Below, piece after piece: positions 43,845 to 52,885 of a DNA stretch of 64,000 nucleotides; the first letter of the stretch is position 1, and each line of letters starts with the position of its first letter. Both the position numbers and the translations under genes were made by a program. The DNA comes from Helicobacter canis (GTDB lineage Bacteria; Campylobacterota; Campylobacteria; Campylobacterales; Helicobacteraceae). Where the stretch lies: assembly GCF_900451095.1 (NCBI RefSeq), contig NZ_UGHV01000001.1, forward strand, positions 372,001 to 436,000, given 5' to 3'. The notes beneath the pieces are model-generated. The model had not been told where the DNA came from, did no database searches, and was given only the letters and a program-made list of their open reading frames with translations.

Positions 43845-45002
43845 ATGCTAAAGCCCCTTGCCAAGTCTCTCTACAAACGCGCCAAGTCCGCTTACCACAC
43901 CCACCAAGCGATGAAGTATTTTGACCAAAAGACGCAAAATTATCTAGCCATACACAAGCACCTATCCCCCCTGCCAGAGCCTGCCAAGCAAGAAGCCCTA
44001 GCGTTTTGGCAGCCCCTTTTGCCTAAGCACCGCTTAAGGCACACGCTTAGCTGGCATACGATCATCTACAATTCTAACCGCTTCTGCCCCAGCCACCCTG
44101 CCTACCTTGACAATGCTTTCTACTATCTTACACTCCTGCCCTATCTCAACACCCAAGGCTACGCCAAAGCCCTAGCGGATAAAAACTACTATGACGCGCT
44201 TTTTTCTACCTACAATCGCCCAAGCACGATTGCTAGGCGTATCAATGGCAGCTACTATGTGCTAGATTCTAGCAAGCCTAAATCCTCCGCGCTAGAATCC
44301 ACCCCAAATCCCCTGCGCCACAAGATCATCTCCCAAGCGGATTTTATCCAGCTTGTGCGTTCTAGCACGCCTTGTGTGATCAAGCCCACAAGAGCTAGCG
44401 AAACCGGCTCTGGCAGCAATATCCGCCTGCTAGAATCCACCCTAGACAAAGATGAGCTAGAGTCCTTGCTGCGCCACTATCCAAGTGATTTCATCGTGCA
44501 GGACAAAATCGCCCAAGCTCCATTCCTATCCGCGCTAAATCCCACAAGTATCAACACGATCCGCATAGTAAGCCTGCTGTATGAAGGCAGCTTTTCTATC
44601 GTATCAGCGACCTTGCTTGTGGGCGAAGATGGGCTTACTTCTAATGGCGGGCATTTCCGCATAGGGATTGATATGGATTCTGGGCTATTGCGAGATTTTA
44701 TCATTAGGGGCAAGGGCGAGCCTATCGCCGCGCTGCCAAATGCCAAAGATCTAAGCTACAAATCCACGCCAATCCCTAGCTTCAAGGAGCTGCTAGCGAT
44801 GACGCGCGATATGCACTCGCTTTTGCCACATTTTGGGCTAATTGGCTGGGACTTCACCCTAGATAGCACAAATAAGCCATTGTTTATAGAAATCAACCCT
44901 GATGTGCCCGGATGCGAAATAATGGAGCAGCTCAATGAGCCGATGTTCAAAAACCACCAAGAAATCATCACTTCAGCAGCGACACATCACGCAAAATATT
45001 AA
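43845..45002 (+). CDS. Sugar-transfer-associated ATP-grasp protein
   Basis: 385 residues from ATG 43845, which has AAGGA in front; an open frame extends further up but without support. An ATP-grasp domain is visible in the C-terminal two thirds: CVIKPTRASETGSGSNIRLL (ATP-binding loop), FIVQDKIAQ, SINTIRIVSLL, GGHFRIGIDMDSG and the metal-binding FIEINPDVPG. This family occurs in surface-polysaccharide loci and probably ligates a carboxylate to an amine or sugar; the substrate is unknown. It is followed after 8 bp by an aminotransferase gene. Confidence 0.8.
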   Translation: MLKPLAKSLYKRAKSAYHTHQAMKYFDQKTQNYLAIHKHLSPLPEPAKQEALAFWQPLLPKHRLRHTLSWHTIIYNSNRFCPSHPAYLDNAFYYLTLLPYLNTQGYAKALADKNYYDALFSTYNRPSTIARRINGSYYVLDSSKPKSSALESTPNPLRHKIISQADFIQLVRSSTPCVIKPTRASETGSGSNIRLLESTLDKDELESLLRHYPSDFIVQDKIAQAPFLSALNPTSINTIRIVSLLYEGSFSIVSATLLVGEDGLTSNGGHFRIGIDMDSGLLRDFIIRGKGEPIAALPNAKDLSYKSTPIPSFKELLAMTRDMHSLLPHFGLIGWDFTLDSTNKPLFIEINPDVPGCEIMEQLNEPMFKNHQEIITSAATHHAKY

Positions 45003-45010
45003 AGTCTCTT

Positions 45011-46084
45011 ATGCAGCCAAATATTTTTATCCAAACACTAAAACCCTATATCCCAATAGCGCATAAAATATGGGAAATCCCAAATCACAAAGATATTTTA
45101 AAACTCGATTGGAACGAATCCACACTGCCGCCCTCGCCACAAGTTTTGCTAGCCCTACACAAAGCCCTAGAAAATGATCACTTGCATTGGTATCCCAACA
45201 CCAAAAACGATACATTACTACAACTTCTAAGCACATATACAAAGCTTCCTAGCTCGTGTATAGAGACTTTTGCAAGCTCGGATTGTGCGCACGAATTTAT
45301 CTTGCAAGTTTTTGCGATGGCTGGCGATCGCGTGTGCATTATCGCACCCACTTATGATAATTTCCGCTCAAGCGCGCAAGGCAGAGGGCTACAAAGCGTA
45401 TTTTTCCACACAAATAGCGGCAATATTGAATGGGAGAAATTAGATACATTCCTAGAATCTAACGCGCCCCAAATGCTCTACATCTGCAACCCCAACAACC
45501 CAACCGGCACACTACACGATACAAATGCCCTTACAAAGCTCATACAAAAATATGCGGATATTATGTTTATTGTCGATGAAGCGTATTATGAGTTTTGCGG
45601 TATAAGCTTGGCACATATCGTGCCACACACGCCAAACCTCATCATCACAAGGACATTTTCCAAAGCCTTTGGGCTTGCTTCACTGCGGATAGGCTATGTC
45701 CTAAGCACCGCCCAAAATATAACCGCTCTAAATCGCTTAAGAAACGCCAAAAATATCCCGCATTTATCACAAATCGGCGCAATTGCGGCACTAGAAAACA
45801 TCGCATATATGCAAGATTATGTCAAAGAAGTCAAGCAAGGCAGGCAGTATTTTTTACAAGTTTTGGGAGAAATGCGAGATCTTTATGTCTATACCACAGA
45901 GGCGAATTTTGTCTTTCTGCGTTATGACAAAGCTGAGAACCTATGTGAATTTTTAGAATCTAAGCATATATTTATCCGCAATTACGCGCATATTCTGCCA
46001 AGCCACTGCCGCATAAGTATTGGCACAAAAGCCCAAATGCAAAAAGTCGCCCACTATATGCAAGATTTTATTACTCAAAATTAG
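45011..46084 (+). CDS. HisC-like PLP-dependent aminotransferase of a glycan locus
   Basis: 357 residues, fold-type I class II aminotransferase. The core motifs are seen: LDWNEST, YICNPNNPTGT, FIVDEAYYEFCG, and the PLP-lysine site ITRTFSKAFGLASLRIGY. A neighbour HAD phosphatase and the glycan context recall Campylobacter capsule genes Cj1435-Cj1437, whose aminotransferases and phosphatase make serinol or ethanolamine decorations; a histidine-pathway role is less likely here. That comparison is inference. The ribosome-binding site is weak. Confidence 0.8.
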   Translation: MQPNIFIQTLKPYIPIAHKIWEIPNHKDILKLDWNESTLPPSPQVLLALHKALENDHLHWYPNTKNDTLLQLLSTYTKLPSSCIETFASSDCAHEFILQVFAMAGDRVCIIAPTYDNFRSSAQGRGLQSVFFHTNSGNIEWEKLDTFLESNAPQMLYICNPNNPTGTLHDTNALTKLIQKYADIMFIVDEAYYEFCGISLAHIVPHTPNLIITRTFSKAFGLASLRIGYVLSTAQNITALNRLRNAKNIPHLSQIGAIAALENIAYMQDYVKEVKQGRQYFLQVLGEMRDLYVYTTEANFVFLRYDKAENLCEFLESKHIFIRNYAHILPSHCRISIGTKAQMQKVAHYMQDFITQN

Positions 46085-46102
46085 CGCGTGAGAGAAAAGG
46101 CG

Positions 46103-47455
46103 ATGAAGCAGATTCTAGCGATTTTTGACTTTTGTGAAACGATCGTGGATAGACAGAGTATATCGCCCTTTTTGGAGCTAGCACGCAAGGCAAATAGCGC
46201 GTATAGGTCGCCAAGCTCGTATAAACAGAGACTGCTGCGCAAAGGGGCTAGGATTCTCTATAAGGCTTTGCTTAGCGGGGATTCGGCTTTACTAAAGAAA
46301 CATCGGCTATCGCCGAACGCTTCGCTTGTTTTGGGTAGTCATTCCGCAGATTTAGAATTGTCATCGCGAGCCGATGAACACCTTTTCCCGTCATCGCGAG
46401 CCGATGAAGTCGGCGTGGCGATCCATAAAGGCGCAAAAGTGGATTCTAGAAAAAAGTATTCTACTAGCGCGGAATGTGTGGATTGCCACGCCGCTGCTAC
46501 CGCAGCGTCTCGCAATGACAGCAAAAATAGCCCTTGTGAAAAAGTGGATTCTAGTGATACTCCCATTTTTGCTTCCGCAAAAACTATGGATTGCCACGCC
46601 TTGCCTAGCGGCAAGGCTCGCAATGACAGAAATCTAAGCGGCTTGGCGCAGGATTCTAGGATTTTCAACAAAAACGCCCAAAATGTAGAAACGCCGCAGG
46701 CGGCAGGATTTGCGATTTTTAATAAAAACGCCACAACTCTAAGCGACTCCGCAAAGGATTCTAGGATTTTTGAAAGCCAAGCTCAAAATGTGTTTTGTAG
46801 CCAAGCTGCAGGCGGCAGGATTTGCGATGAGAAAGCAGGGTTGTGCAGTGGCGAGCAAGGAGATAAGACTAGAGGTCTATCGACGCCGCGAGCCACAAAC
46901 TCCCTGCTTTATCGCGCAAAGCCAACGCCCAAACCAAAAAAGCTCAATCTGCTACACAAAGCCCTGATAATTCCTACTTATCCTGAGCTAGCTGGCTTGC
47001 CTCTCTCAACCGCCCTATCCCTAGCCCACTCCTACGCCCTAAGCCTACGCACTCATATCAATCAAAAAGTCCTAGATAGGCTGCTGTGGCACAAGGCGCA
47101 GGGGCATACCATAGTCGTGGTATCTGGAGGGCTTGGCATTTATATCCGCCCTTTTATGCAGCAATTTGGCATAGATACAATCCTAGCCGTCGAGCTAGAA
47201 TCCACTTTTGATAAACAAGGGCAAGAGATCCTAAGCGGCAATAGATCAGGGCTACACACAATGCAAGAGCGCAAGCTCTATGCCCTAGATGATCGCCTAG
47301 ACCTAGCGCAATACGACTTGCCAAACTCCTATGCCTATAGCGACTGCCCAAGTGATGTGCCGCTGCTCTCTCTAGTGGGCAAGCCCTGCGTGGTGCAGGG
47401 TAGTCAGGAGACGAGGTGGGCGAGAATCCTAGGCTATCCAATCTTAGTGCCTTAG
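46103..47455 (+). CDS. HAD-IB phosphatase (SerB-like) with a 215-residue repeat insert
   Basis: A haloacid-dehalogenase phosphatase with motif I IFDFCETIVD near the N-terminus, motif II VVVSGGLG, and motif III/IV ALDDRLD...YAYSDCPSDVPLL. In motif I the usual second Asp (DxD) is Cys, a variant known from phosphatases of polysaccharide loci (FDFCxT). About 46280-46930 is repeat DNA that adds some 215 residues at the cap domain. ATG 46103 has AAAAGG in front; a GTG at 46088 is the alternative. It follows the aminotransferase after a few bases and is the last gene of the glycan locus. Confidence 0.82.
   Translation: MKQILAIFDFCETIVDRQSISPFLELARKANSAYRSPSSYKQRLLRKGARILYKALLSGDSALLKKHRLSPNASLVLGSHSADLELSSRADEHLFPSSRADEVGVAIHKGAKVDSRKKYSTSAECVDCHAAATAASRNDSKNSPCEKVDSSDTPIFASAKTMDCHALPSGKARNDRNLSGLAQDSRIFNKNAQNVETPQAAGFAIFNKNATTLSDSAKDSRIFESQAQNVFCSQAAGGRICDEKAGLCSGEQGDKTRGLSTPRATNSLLYRAKPTPKPKKLNLLHKALIIPTYPELAGLPLSTALSLAHSYALSLRTHINQKVLDRLLWHKAQGHTIVVVSGGLGIYIRPFMQQFGIDTILAVELESTFDKQGQEILSGNRSGLHTMQERKLYALDDRLDLAQYDLPNSYAYSDCPSDVPLLSLVGKPCVVQGSQETRWARILGYPILVP
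46280..46930. repeat. Repeat insertion in the HAD phosphatase gene
   Basis: About 650 bp, in frame. It starts with GATTCGGCTTT split by an ACTAAAGAAAC...CGCTTGTTTT element, includes GTCATCGCGAGC palindromes (46359-46430, 46480-46520, 46587-46630) and ends with a hairpin with outer arms GATGAGAAAGCAGGG and CCCTGCTTTATCGC (about 46827-46918). Confidence 0.85.
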
Positions 47456-48389
47456 TGTTGCTGGGGGATTCGGCTTTACTAAAGAAACATCGGCTAACGC
47501 CGACCGCTTCGCTTGTTTTGGGTAGTCATTCCCTAGATTTAGCAAATTTTGGGACAACCGCAGACCTCTAGTCTAGCTCTGCCCCAAAACAAGCGAAGCG
47601 CAGTTTCTTTAGAAAATTTGCTAAAAGCTACGAAAGCACTACCGCAATTCCTAGAATCCTTGGGGAAGACAAACAGGCTGAAAGTGAAAATCCGCAAAAG
47701 TGGATTACTAAAGAAACTTCGCTTCGCTTGTTTTGCCACGCGGATTTTCAATCCGCTCGCAATGACAAAAAAACAGCCCTTGTGAAAAATCAACTCAAAC
47801 CCTAGAATCCACTTTTTTAAACAACGCACAAAAAACACAAAGCGTAGCTTCTTTAGAAAAAGTGGATTCTAGGAGCAATGCCCTTTTTCTATCATCGCGA
47901 GCCGTGTGCCATACCACCCTATCGTCATCGCGAGCGAGTGAAACGAGCGTGGCGATCCATAAAGGCGCAAAAGTGGATTCTAGAAAAAAGTATTCTGCTA
48001 GCGCAGAATGTGTGGATTACTAAAGAAACTTCGCTTCGCTTGTTTTGCCACGCCTTGCCTAGCGGCAAGGCTCGCAATGACAGAAAAATGGGCGTTTTCA
48101 AAAAAAATCGGCGTTGTATAAAAGCGGATTCTAGCCCAAACGATTCTAAGAATTGCGGTATTGCTTCGCTTGTTTTCTAAAGAAACCTGCTTCGGCTTCG
48201 CCTTGCACCGCTTCGCTTGTTTTCTAAAGAAACTTCGCTTCGCTTGTTTTGCGTGATTTTTGGGGTGGAAGTTACCTAAGCGGTAATGACTACTCCAAAA
48301 ATCACGCAATCAGGTGAATGCTCACCCAAGGCTGAATCGCTCGCTTAAACTTCTGCCAAAAATGCCGAATATATAGGAACATTTATTGC
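47456..48389. repeat. Intergenic repeat block with nested elements
   Basis: About 930 bp without a gene. Two GTGGATTGCC...GCAATGAC palindromes are each split at the same point by a 28-bp ACTAAAGAAACTTCG element (47707-47734 and 48019-48046). A further pair of such elements is at about 48176-48250, and a hairpin with arms GCGTGATTTTTGG (48251-48263) and CCAAAAATCACGC (48295-48307) encloses the GTTACCTAAGCGG core. Confidence 0.8.
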
Positions 48390-48411
48390 TACAATTAAGG
48401 GCTAGAAAGGA
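48390..48411 (+). promoter_or_regulatory. Promoter of the J-domain gene
   Basis: TACAAT (48390-48395), one base from consensus, followed by AAAGG (about 48406-48410), 7 bp before the ATG at 48418. No clear -35. Confidence 0.5.
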
Positions 48412-48417
48412 CACGCG

Positions 48418-49278
48418 ATGAATATTACTTATTGTGATCGTTATGTGCAGATCGAGCTGCTTAAAGGCACGCGCCTGCTCGATAAAGCCCTAGAATACGC
48501 ACAAAAACACTTCTCTAAGCATTATCGCCTATCTAGCTCTGTGCTGATTCTAGATGATGGCGAGCGGTTTAAGAAAGATTATTTAATCAATTGGGCTTAT
48601 CACGCTACTTTGCAGAGCGAGCATAGCACCAAGCTTCTCCCACGCCAGCCCTTGCAAAAAGTGGATTCTAGTAGCCAGAGCGAGCCAGAGCCAAGCGAGC
48701 CTACCGAGCTAGAGCAGATCCTAAGCCACTCCCACTTGCCCATACGCATTAAAATCACTAGCCCCAATGATATGCTAAAGCGCGTCAAAGTCCATATCCA
48801 CCTAGCTAGCCTTGATCAAGTGCTTTTGCGACTTGAAGAAGATGATCGCGTAGCACGCCGCTATATCCGCACGCTTTTTAGCGGTAAAATCATCTATGAA
48901 GTAGAAAATGAGTTTTGCATTAACGCCGCTGGGTATAGCGAGTCGATGTGGCAGAGTGTGATAGAGCTTATCAGCTCGCGCGTGATCCACAATGTCGCCC
49001 TAGAGTTTGAATACCAAAAGCCAGAAGAGGGCGAGGGCTTCCTAACGCGCGAAGAATACCTGCTGCGCAAGTGTTATAGCGAGCTAGATGTGGGATTTGA
49101 TGAATCACTAGAAGCAGTCAAAAAGCAATACCTAAAGCTTGCTAAAATCTTCCACCCTGATAATGCCCTAGACAAAGATCCCCACACGCAAGAATACTAC
49201 CAAGACCGCTTCAAAAAAATCTCCCACGCCTACAAGACTATCAAAAACGCCAAGATTCACAAACGCGCCACTGCCTAG
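48418..49278 (+). CDS. C-terminal J-domain protein
   Basis: 286 residues with a J domain at the C-terminus (about 222-280): YSELDVGFDESLEAVKKQYL then KLAKIFHPDNA carrying the HPD triad that stimulates Hsp70 ATPase, and FKKISHAYKTIKN. The N-terminal 210 residues are unassigned and contain one repeat word (QKVDSSSQ, about residue 80). It may act as co-chaperone of DnaK; whether it serves the Hsp70-like protein at 29617 is unknown. Confidence 0.82.
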   Translation: MNITYCDRYVQIELLKGTRLLDKALEYAQKHFSKHYRLSSSVLILDDGERFKKDYLINWAYHATLQSEHSTKLLPRQPLQKVDSSSQSEPEPSEPTELEQILSHSHLPIRIKITSPNDMLKRVKVHIHLASLDQVLLRLEEDDRVARRYIRTLFSGKIIYEVENEFCINAAGYSESMWQSVIELISSRVIHNVALEFEYQKPEEGEGFLTREEYLLRKCYSELDVGFDESLEAVKKQYLKLAKIFHPDNALDKDPHTQEYYQDRFKKISHAYKTIKNAKIHKRATA

Positions 49279-49340
49279 CTTATGCTACAATCACGCCTAC
49301 ACGACTAGCCGTGTGAGAATCCACCAAAGAAGCCCAGCCA

Positions 49341-50885
49341 ATGCCACAACCCATAGAAAAAATCGCCCTAATTGTCCGCCCAGAGTCCCCTGAGCTAGCA
49401 AGCGCGTGCAATGAAGTCATAGCGGTATTTGAGCGATTTGGGGTAGAGGTGTGCGTGCTAGAATCTAGCGTAGCAAGCTTGGGGCTAGATCCTAGGCTTG
49501 CCTGCAAGGAGAGCGAGCTTGGGCAAAGGGCGCAGGCGTTAGTCAGCTTAGGAGGCGATGGCACGCTCATTTCTGCGGTGCGTAAAAGCCTAGGGCTAGA
49601 TCTGCCTGTGCTTGGGATCAATATGGGGCGGCTGGGCTTTCTTACTGCGATTAAGCCGAGCGAGCTTGAAGAGTTTGTGCCGCTGCTAAAAGGGGGGGAG
49701 TATGTGCTGGATTTGCATTATCTGCTACAAGGATCATTAGAAAAATCGGCTTTGCGCGATAAATCGTGGATTTCATCGCCGCGCTTGTGCGATAGCCACT
49801 CAAGGCTTATCTCCGCGCGCGGCTCGAAAACAAGCGAAGCGGTGCAAGGCGAAGCCGCAGCAGGTTTCTTTAGTAAAAGCCACGATTTCTCATCGCAAAT
49901 CCTAGAATCCACTTTTGAAAGCCCTACCGCAATTCCTAGAATCCTTGAAGAAGATCAGGCTTTATGTGAAAAATCTGCTGAAAATAAAAACCAGCCGCAA
50001 AGTGAAAAAGTGGATTCTAGCTCCGCCCATTTTTCACAAGCACACTCCCAATTTCTGTCATCGCGAGCCGATGAACCCCTTTTCCCGTCATCGCGAGCGA
50101 GTGAAACGAGCGTGGCGATCCATAACACAAACCTAGAATCTAGTTTTGAGAAATCGCAGAAAATGGATTGCCACGCGGATTTACAATCCGCTCGCAATGA
50201 CAGCAAAACTGCCCAAAATTTAAACGACTCGCAGGCGGAAGGAAAAGTGGATTCTAGGAAAGCCGCAAATGTAGGCGAGCAGCCAAAGGATTCTAGGATT
50301 TTGGAGATAGAATCGGGGCTTTTCGAGCCGCGCAAGGAGATAAGACTAGGGCGTCTATCGACGCCGCGCGGCGATGAAATCCACGATTCTAGCCCAAAAG
50401 CCGAATCCACCAGCAAAAAGCCAACGCCCAACACACATAGCCCCTTCTATGTATTGAACGAAATCCTAATCACCAAAAAAGCCATCTCCGGTATGACCAA
50501 AATCTATGCCACCATCAACAACGAGCATTTCCACACCTACCGCGCCGATGGGCTTATCATCGCTACGCCCACAGGATCAAGCGCGTATAATATCTCTGCT
50601 GGCGGCTCGCTCGTGCATCCGCAATGCCGCGTGATCTTGCTCACCCCTGTTTGTGCGCACTCGCTCACGCAGCGACCGATGATTGTAAGCGATGATTTTT
50701 GCCTGCATTTTAGTGTAGAAGAGGACTCTGTGATTATGCTTGATGGGCAAGATCGCATAGACTTCCGCAAGGGCGATACACTGATCGTGCGAGGATCTTT
50801 CCCTATCCAGCTTATCCAGCACCCCAAGCGAAGCTACTTTGCCGTGCTAGAAGAGAAGTTTGGCTTAGGCGGCAAGCAGATATGA
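49341..50885 (+). CDS. nadK: NAD kinase with a 230-residue repeat insertion
   Basis: Phosphorylates NAD to NADP, generally essential. The ATP motif GGDGT is at residues 71-75, followed by GINMGRLGFL; the second half has VLNEILI, ADGLIIATPTGSSAYNISAGG (about 403-423) and HPKRSYFAVLEEKFG. Between residues about 134 and 364 lies repeat translation (LESTF, SRADEPLF, KVDSR), at the loop just before the NE motif. Family length is near 290 residues; this protein has 514. All catalytic elements are kept and the frame is open, so an active enzyme with a large disordered loop is the simplest reading. Confidence 0.92.
   Translation: MPQPIEKIALIVRPESPELASACNEVIAVFERFGVEVCVLESSVASLGLDPRLACKESELGQRAQALVSLGGDGTLISAVRKSLGLDLPVLGINMGRLGFLTAIKPSELEEFVPLLKGGEYVLDLHYLLQGSLEKSALRDKSWISSPRLCDSHSRLISARGSKTSEAVQGEAAAGFFSKSHDFSSQILESTFESPTAIPRILEEDQALCEKSAENKNQPQSEKVDSSSAHFSQAHSQFLSSRADEPLFPSSRASETSVAIHNTNLESSFEKSQKMDCHADLQSARNDSKTAQNLNDSQAEGKVDSRKAANVGEQPKDSRILEIESGLFEPRKEIRLGRLSTPRGDEIHDSSPKAESTSKKPTPNTHSPFYVLNEILITKKAISGMTKIYATINNEHFHTYRADGLIIATPTGSSAYNISAGGSLVHPQCRVILLTPVCAHSLTQRPMIVSDDFCLHFSVEEDSVIMLDGQDRIDFRKGDTLIVRGSFPIQLIQHPKRSYFAVLEEKFGLGGKQI
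49740..50430. repeat. Repeat insertion in nadK
   Basis: About 690 bp in frame. Modules in order: a GCCGCGC-stem hairpin (about 49786-49833), an AAACAAGCGAAGCGG...TTTCTTTAGT element (about 49830-49876), CTAGAATCC words, GTCATCGCGAGC palindromes (50057-50125, 50165-50205) and a second GCCGCGC/GCGCGGC hairpin (50327-50333 with 50366-50372). Confidence 0.9.
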
Positions 50886-50924
50886 GCATAGCGTGAAACA
50901 TATACGCGTGAAAAAGGAGAAGCG

Positions 50925-52487
50925 ATGATAAAAAAGCTGCATATAGAAGACTCCGCGCTTTTTGGGAGCTTGGAGCTGCATTTTAGCGCGGGGTTTTGTG
51001 TCTTTAGCGGTCCTAGTGGCAGCGGCAAAAGTGTCCTTATGGACTCGCTTTTAGCGTGCTTTGGACTCAAAGAGCCAAATGCCTCTATCATCGAAGCAGA
51101 CATTGTCCTAAGCCCTAGTCTCATCAAAATCTTTGAAGAAGAGCTAGGGATTGATAATGATCTGCTTAATATCAAAATCATCAAAAAGGACAAGATCCGC
51201 TATTTTGTCAATTTCACCCCCATAGCCAAAAAGCAGCTATCTCTAATCCTAAGCCGCTTTGTCAAGCATATCCACTCGCGCGGCGGCGATGAGCTAGGAG
51301 AGAGCAGCCTGCTAGGCTTGCTTGATCAACTAGCCATAGCGAAATCCCCCAGCCACAAGGAGAGCCTAAGAGACTTCCGCGAGCATTTCCGCGCCCTAGA
51401 GAGCGCGCAAAAGGAGCTACAAGCCCTAAAAAGCGCGCAAGCAAACGCCCAGAGCCTAAGAGAGATAGCGAGCTTTGAAGCAGAGCAGATCGCCTCCATA
51501 GCCCCCAAAGTCGGCGAGTATGAAGAGCTACTAATGTGCAAAAAGACCCTTTCACGCAAAGAAAAGCTCCTAGAGTCCATAGCCAAAGCCACCTCCGCGC
51601 TAGAATCCACCTCCGCGCTAAGCTCTGCCCTAGCCCTGCTAGATAAGCCAGAGCTGCAAGCCACCCTAGAAGAAGCCCTAAACGACACCCAAGCCACCCT
51701 AGAAGAAGAGTCCCAAAAGCTAGAAAACTTGCAAGACTTAGATGTAGAGAGCCTGCTAGCTAGGATCTCTGCTCTCTCAAGTCTCATCACACGCTATGGC
51801 AGCATAGAAGCAGCCCTAGCGCACGAGCAAGCCCAGAGAGAGAAGCTAGAAGCCCTGCAAGACTCCAGCACCAAGACAAAAGAGCTAGAAGATCGCATTG
51901 CCGCGCTAGAATCTAGCCTAAGCTCCCAAGCCCAAGCTCTCACGCAAACGCGCCAAAGCGCGCTAAAAAGCCTGCAAGACTCCTTGCAAGCCCTATGCCT
52001 TGCCCTAAAGCTTAAGCCCATCTCCTGCACGCTTTGCCCAAAGCCCCTAGACCATAGCGGCAGCGATATGCTAGAGCTACGGCTAGATCACAGCAGTATC
52101 GCCACACTCTCTGCCGGGGAGTTTAACCGCCTGCGTTTGGCAGTGATGTGCGTGGGCGCGCGGCTGGAGAAGAAGCAGGGCGTGCTAATCCTAGATGAGA
52201 TTGATGCGAATTTAAGCGGGGAGGAGAGCGAGGGCGTAGCGCGCGTGCTCCAAGAGCTAGCCAAAAGCTATCAAGTCTTTGCCATCTCTCACCAGCCCCA
52301 TATGCCAAGCCTAGCCACCGCGCACTATCTAGTCAGCAGCGATGGTGCGCACTCGCAAGTCCGCCTGCTTGATAAGCAAGGCAGGGTGCAAGAGCTAGCT
52401 AGAATGATCAGCGGAGCAAATATCACTCAAGAAGCCCTAGACTTTGCTAGCAGGCGACTAGAGCAAGGGCAAGTCTCTGCAAACTAG
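50925..52487 (+). CDS. recN: DNA repair protein RecN
   Basis: SMC-like ATPase for double-strand-break repair. Walker A GPSGSGKSVL is near residue 30, two long coiled-coil arms span about 150-350, and the C-terminal ABC half has TLSAGEFNRLRLAVM (signature) and VLILDEIDANLSGEES (Walker B). The 520-residue length is usual. AAGGAG precedes ATG, 39 bp after nadK, the same order known in other Epsilonproteobacteria. Coding sequence is dense in CTAGAATCC-type words but has no long insertion. Confidence 0.95.
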   Translation: MIKKLHIEDSALFGSLELHFSAGFCVFSGPSGSGKSVLMDSLLACFGLKEPNASIIEADIVLSPSLIKIFEEELGIDNDLLNIKIIKKDKIRYFVNFTPIAKKQLSLILSRFVKHIHSRGGDELGESSLLGLLDQLAIAKSPSHKESLRDFREHFRALESAQKELQALKSAQANAQSLREIASFEAEQIASIAPKVGEYEELLMCKKTLSRKEKLLESIAKATSALESTSALSSALALLDKPELQATLEEALNDTQATLEEESQKLENLQDLDVESLLARISALSSLITRYGSIEAALAHEQAQREKLEALQDSSTKTKELEDRIAALESSLSSQAQALTQTRQSALKSLQDSLQALCLALKLKPISCTLCPKPLDHSGSDMLELRLDHSSIATLSAGEFNRLRLAVMCVGARLEKKQGVLILDEIDANLSGEESEGVARVLQELAKSYQVFAISHQPHMPSLATAHYLVSSDGAHSQVRLLDKQGRVQELARMISGANITQEALDFASRRLEQGQVSAN

Positions 52488-52569
52488 ATTCTAGTAGCAA
52501 CGCCTTTTCTCGTCATTGTGAGCCTTGCGGTGCAAAGCTTGCGGTGATGGGTTAAGGTGGAGGCTTGGG

Positions 52570-52656
52570 CTATTTGATTGTTGAAAGTTTATAAATCAAA
52601 TATGCAGTAAATCCAAAAAACGCCACAAAAGCCGAAAGTAACGCTAGTAGTCCCAT
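52570..52656 (-). CDS. 28-residue single-helix membrane peptide
   Basis: ATG 52656 follows AAAGGAG (about 52665-52672). The peptide is a single hydrophobic helix (LLALLSAFVAFFGFTAYLI) with a short basic tail. Its 3' flank (GGGCTATTTG...GGTTAAGGT next to a repeat palindrome) is shared with the 29-residue peptide at 54270-54359. A decayed fragment of a two-helix partner lies directly upstream. Size and character resemble type I toxins, but no antisense RNA is visible to me. Confidence 0.5.
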   Translation of the reverse strand: MGLLALLSAFVAFFGFTAYLIYKLSTIK

Positions 52657-52657
52657 A

Positions 52658-52720
52658 TTAGTCTTTCTCCTTTTCTAGCTTGTCTATTTCTTTCAAAAAT
52701 AACCTTACAAATACTACCAA
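52658..52720 (-). pseudogene. 3' fragment of a two-helix small membrane protein gene
   Basis: The reading frame LVVFVRLFLKEIDKLEKEKD ends 1 bp before the 28-residue peptide and resembles the C-terminus of the intact proteins at 52987 and 54363 (LVVIWLSIYIDKKIDELEDL). A stop codon lies just upstream and no N-terminal half is seen, so it is a remnant. Confidence 0.5.
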
Positions 52721-52885
52721 TCACGCCCAACGCTTGAATCTAGATTTTAAGGCTCTTTGGGTTTAAAATGCAAGGTAGTGCCAAACGCTAAGGCGCGGGG
52801 CGTAAGCCCTGCCTTAAGCTAGATTTCATCACCAAACCTCCAACTAGCGCGTGAATCAAGCGCGTAAGCGCGCAGATTGCCCTAG

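Noticed and set aside
47549-48309. Several open frames of 78-103 codons in the block after the HAD phosphatase
   Set aside because: All are translations of nested palindromes; no start signals and no non-repeat part.
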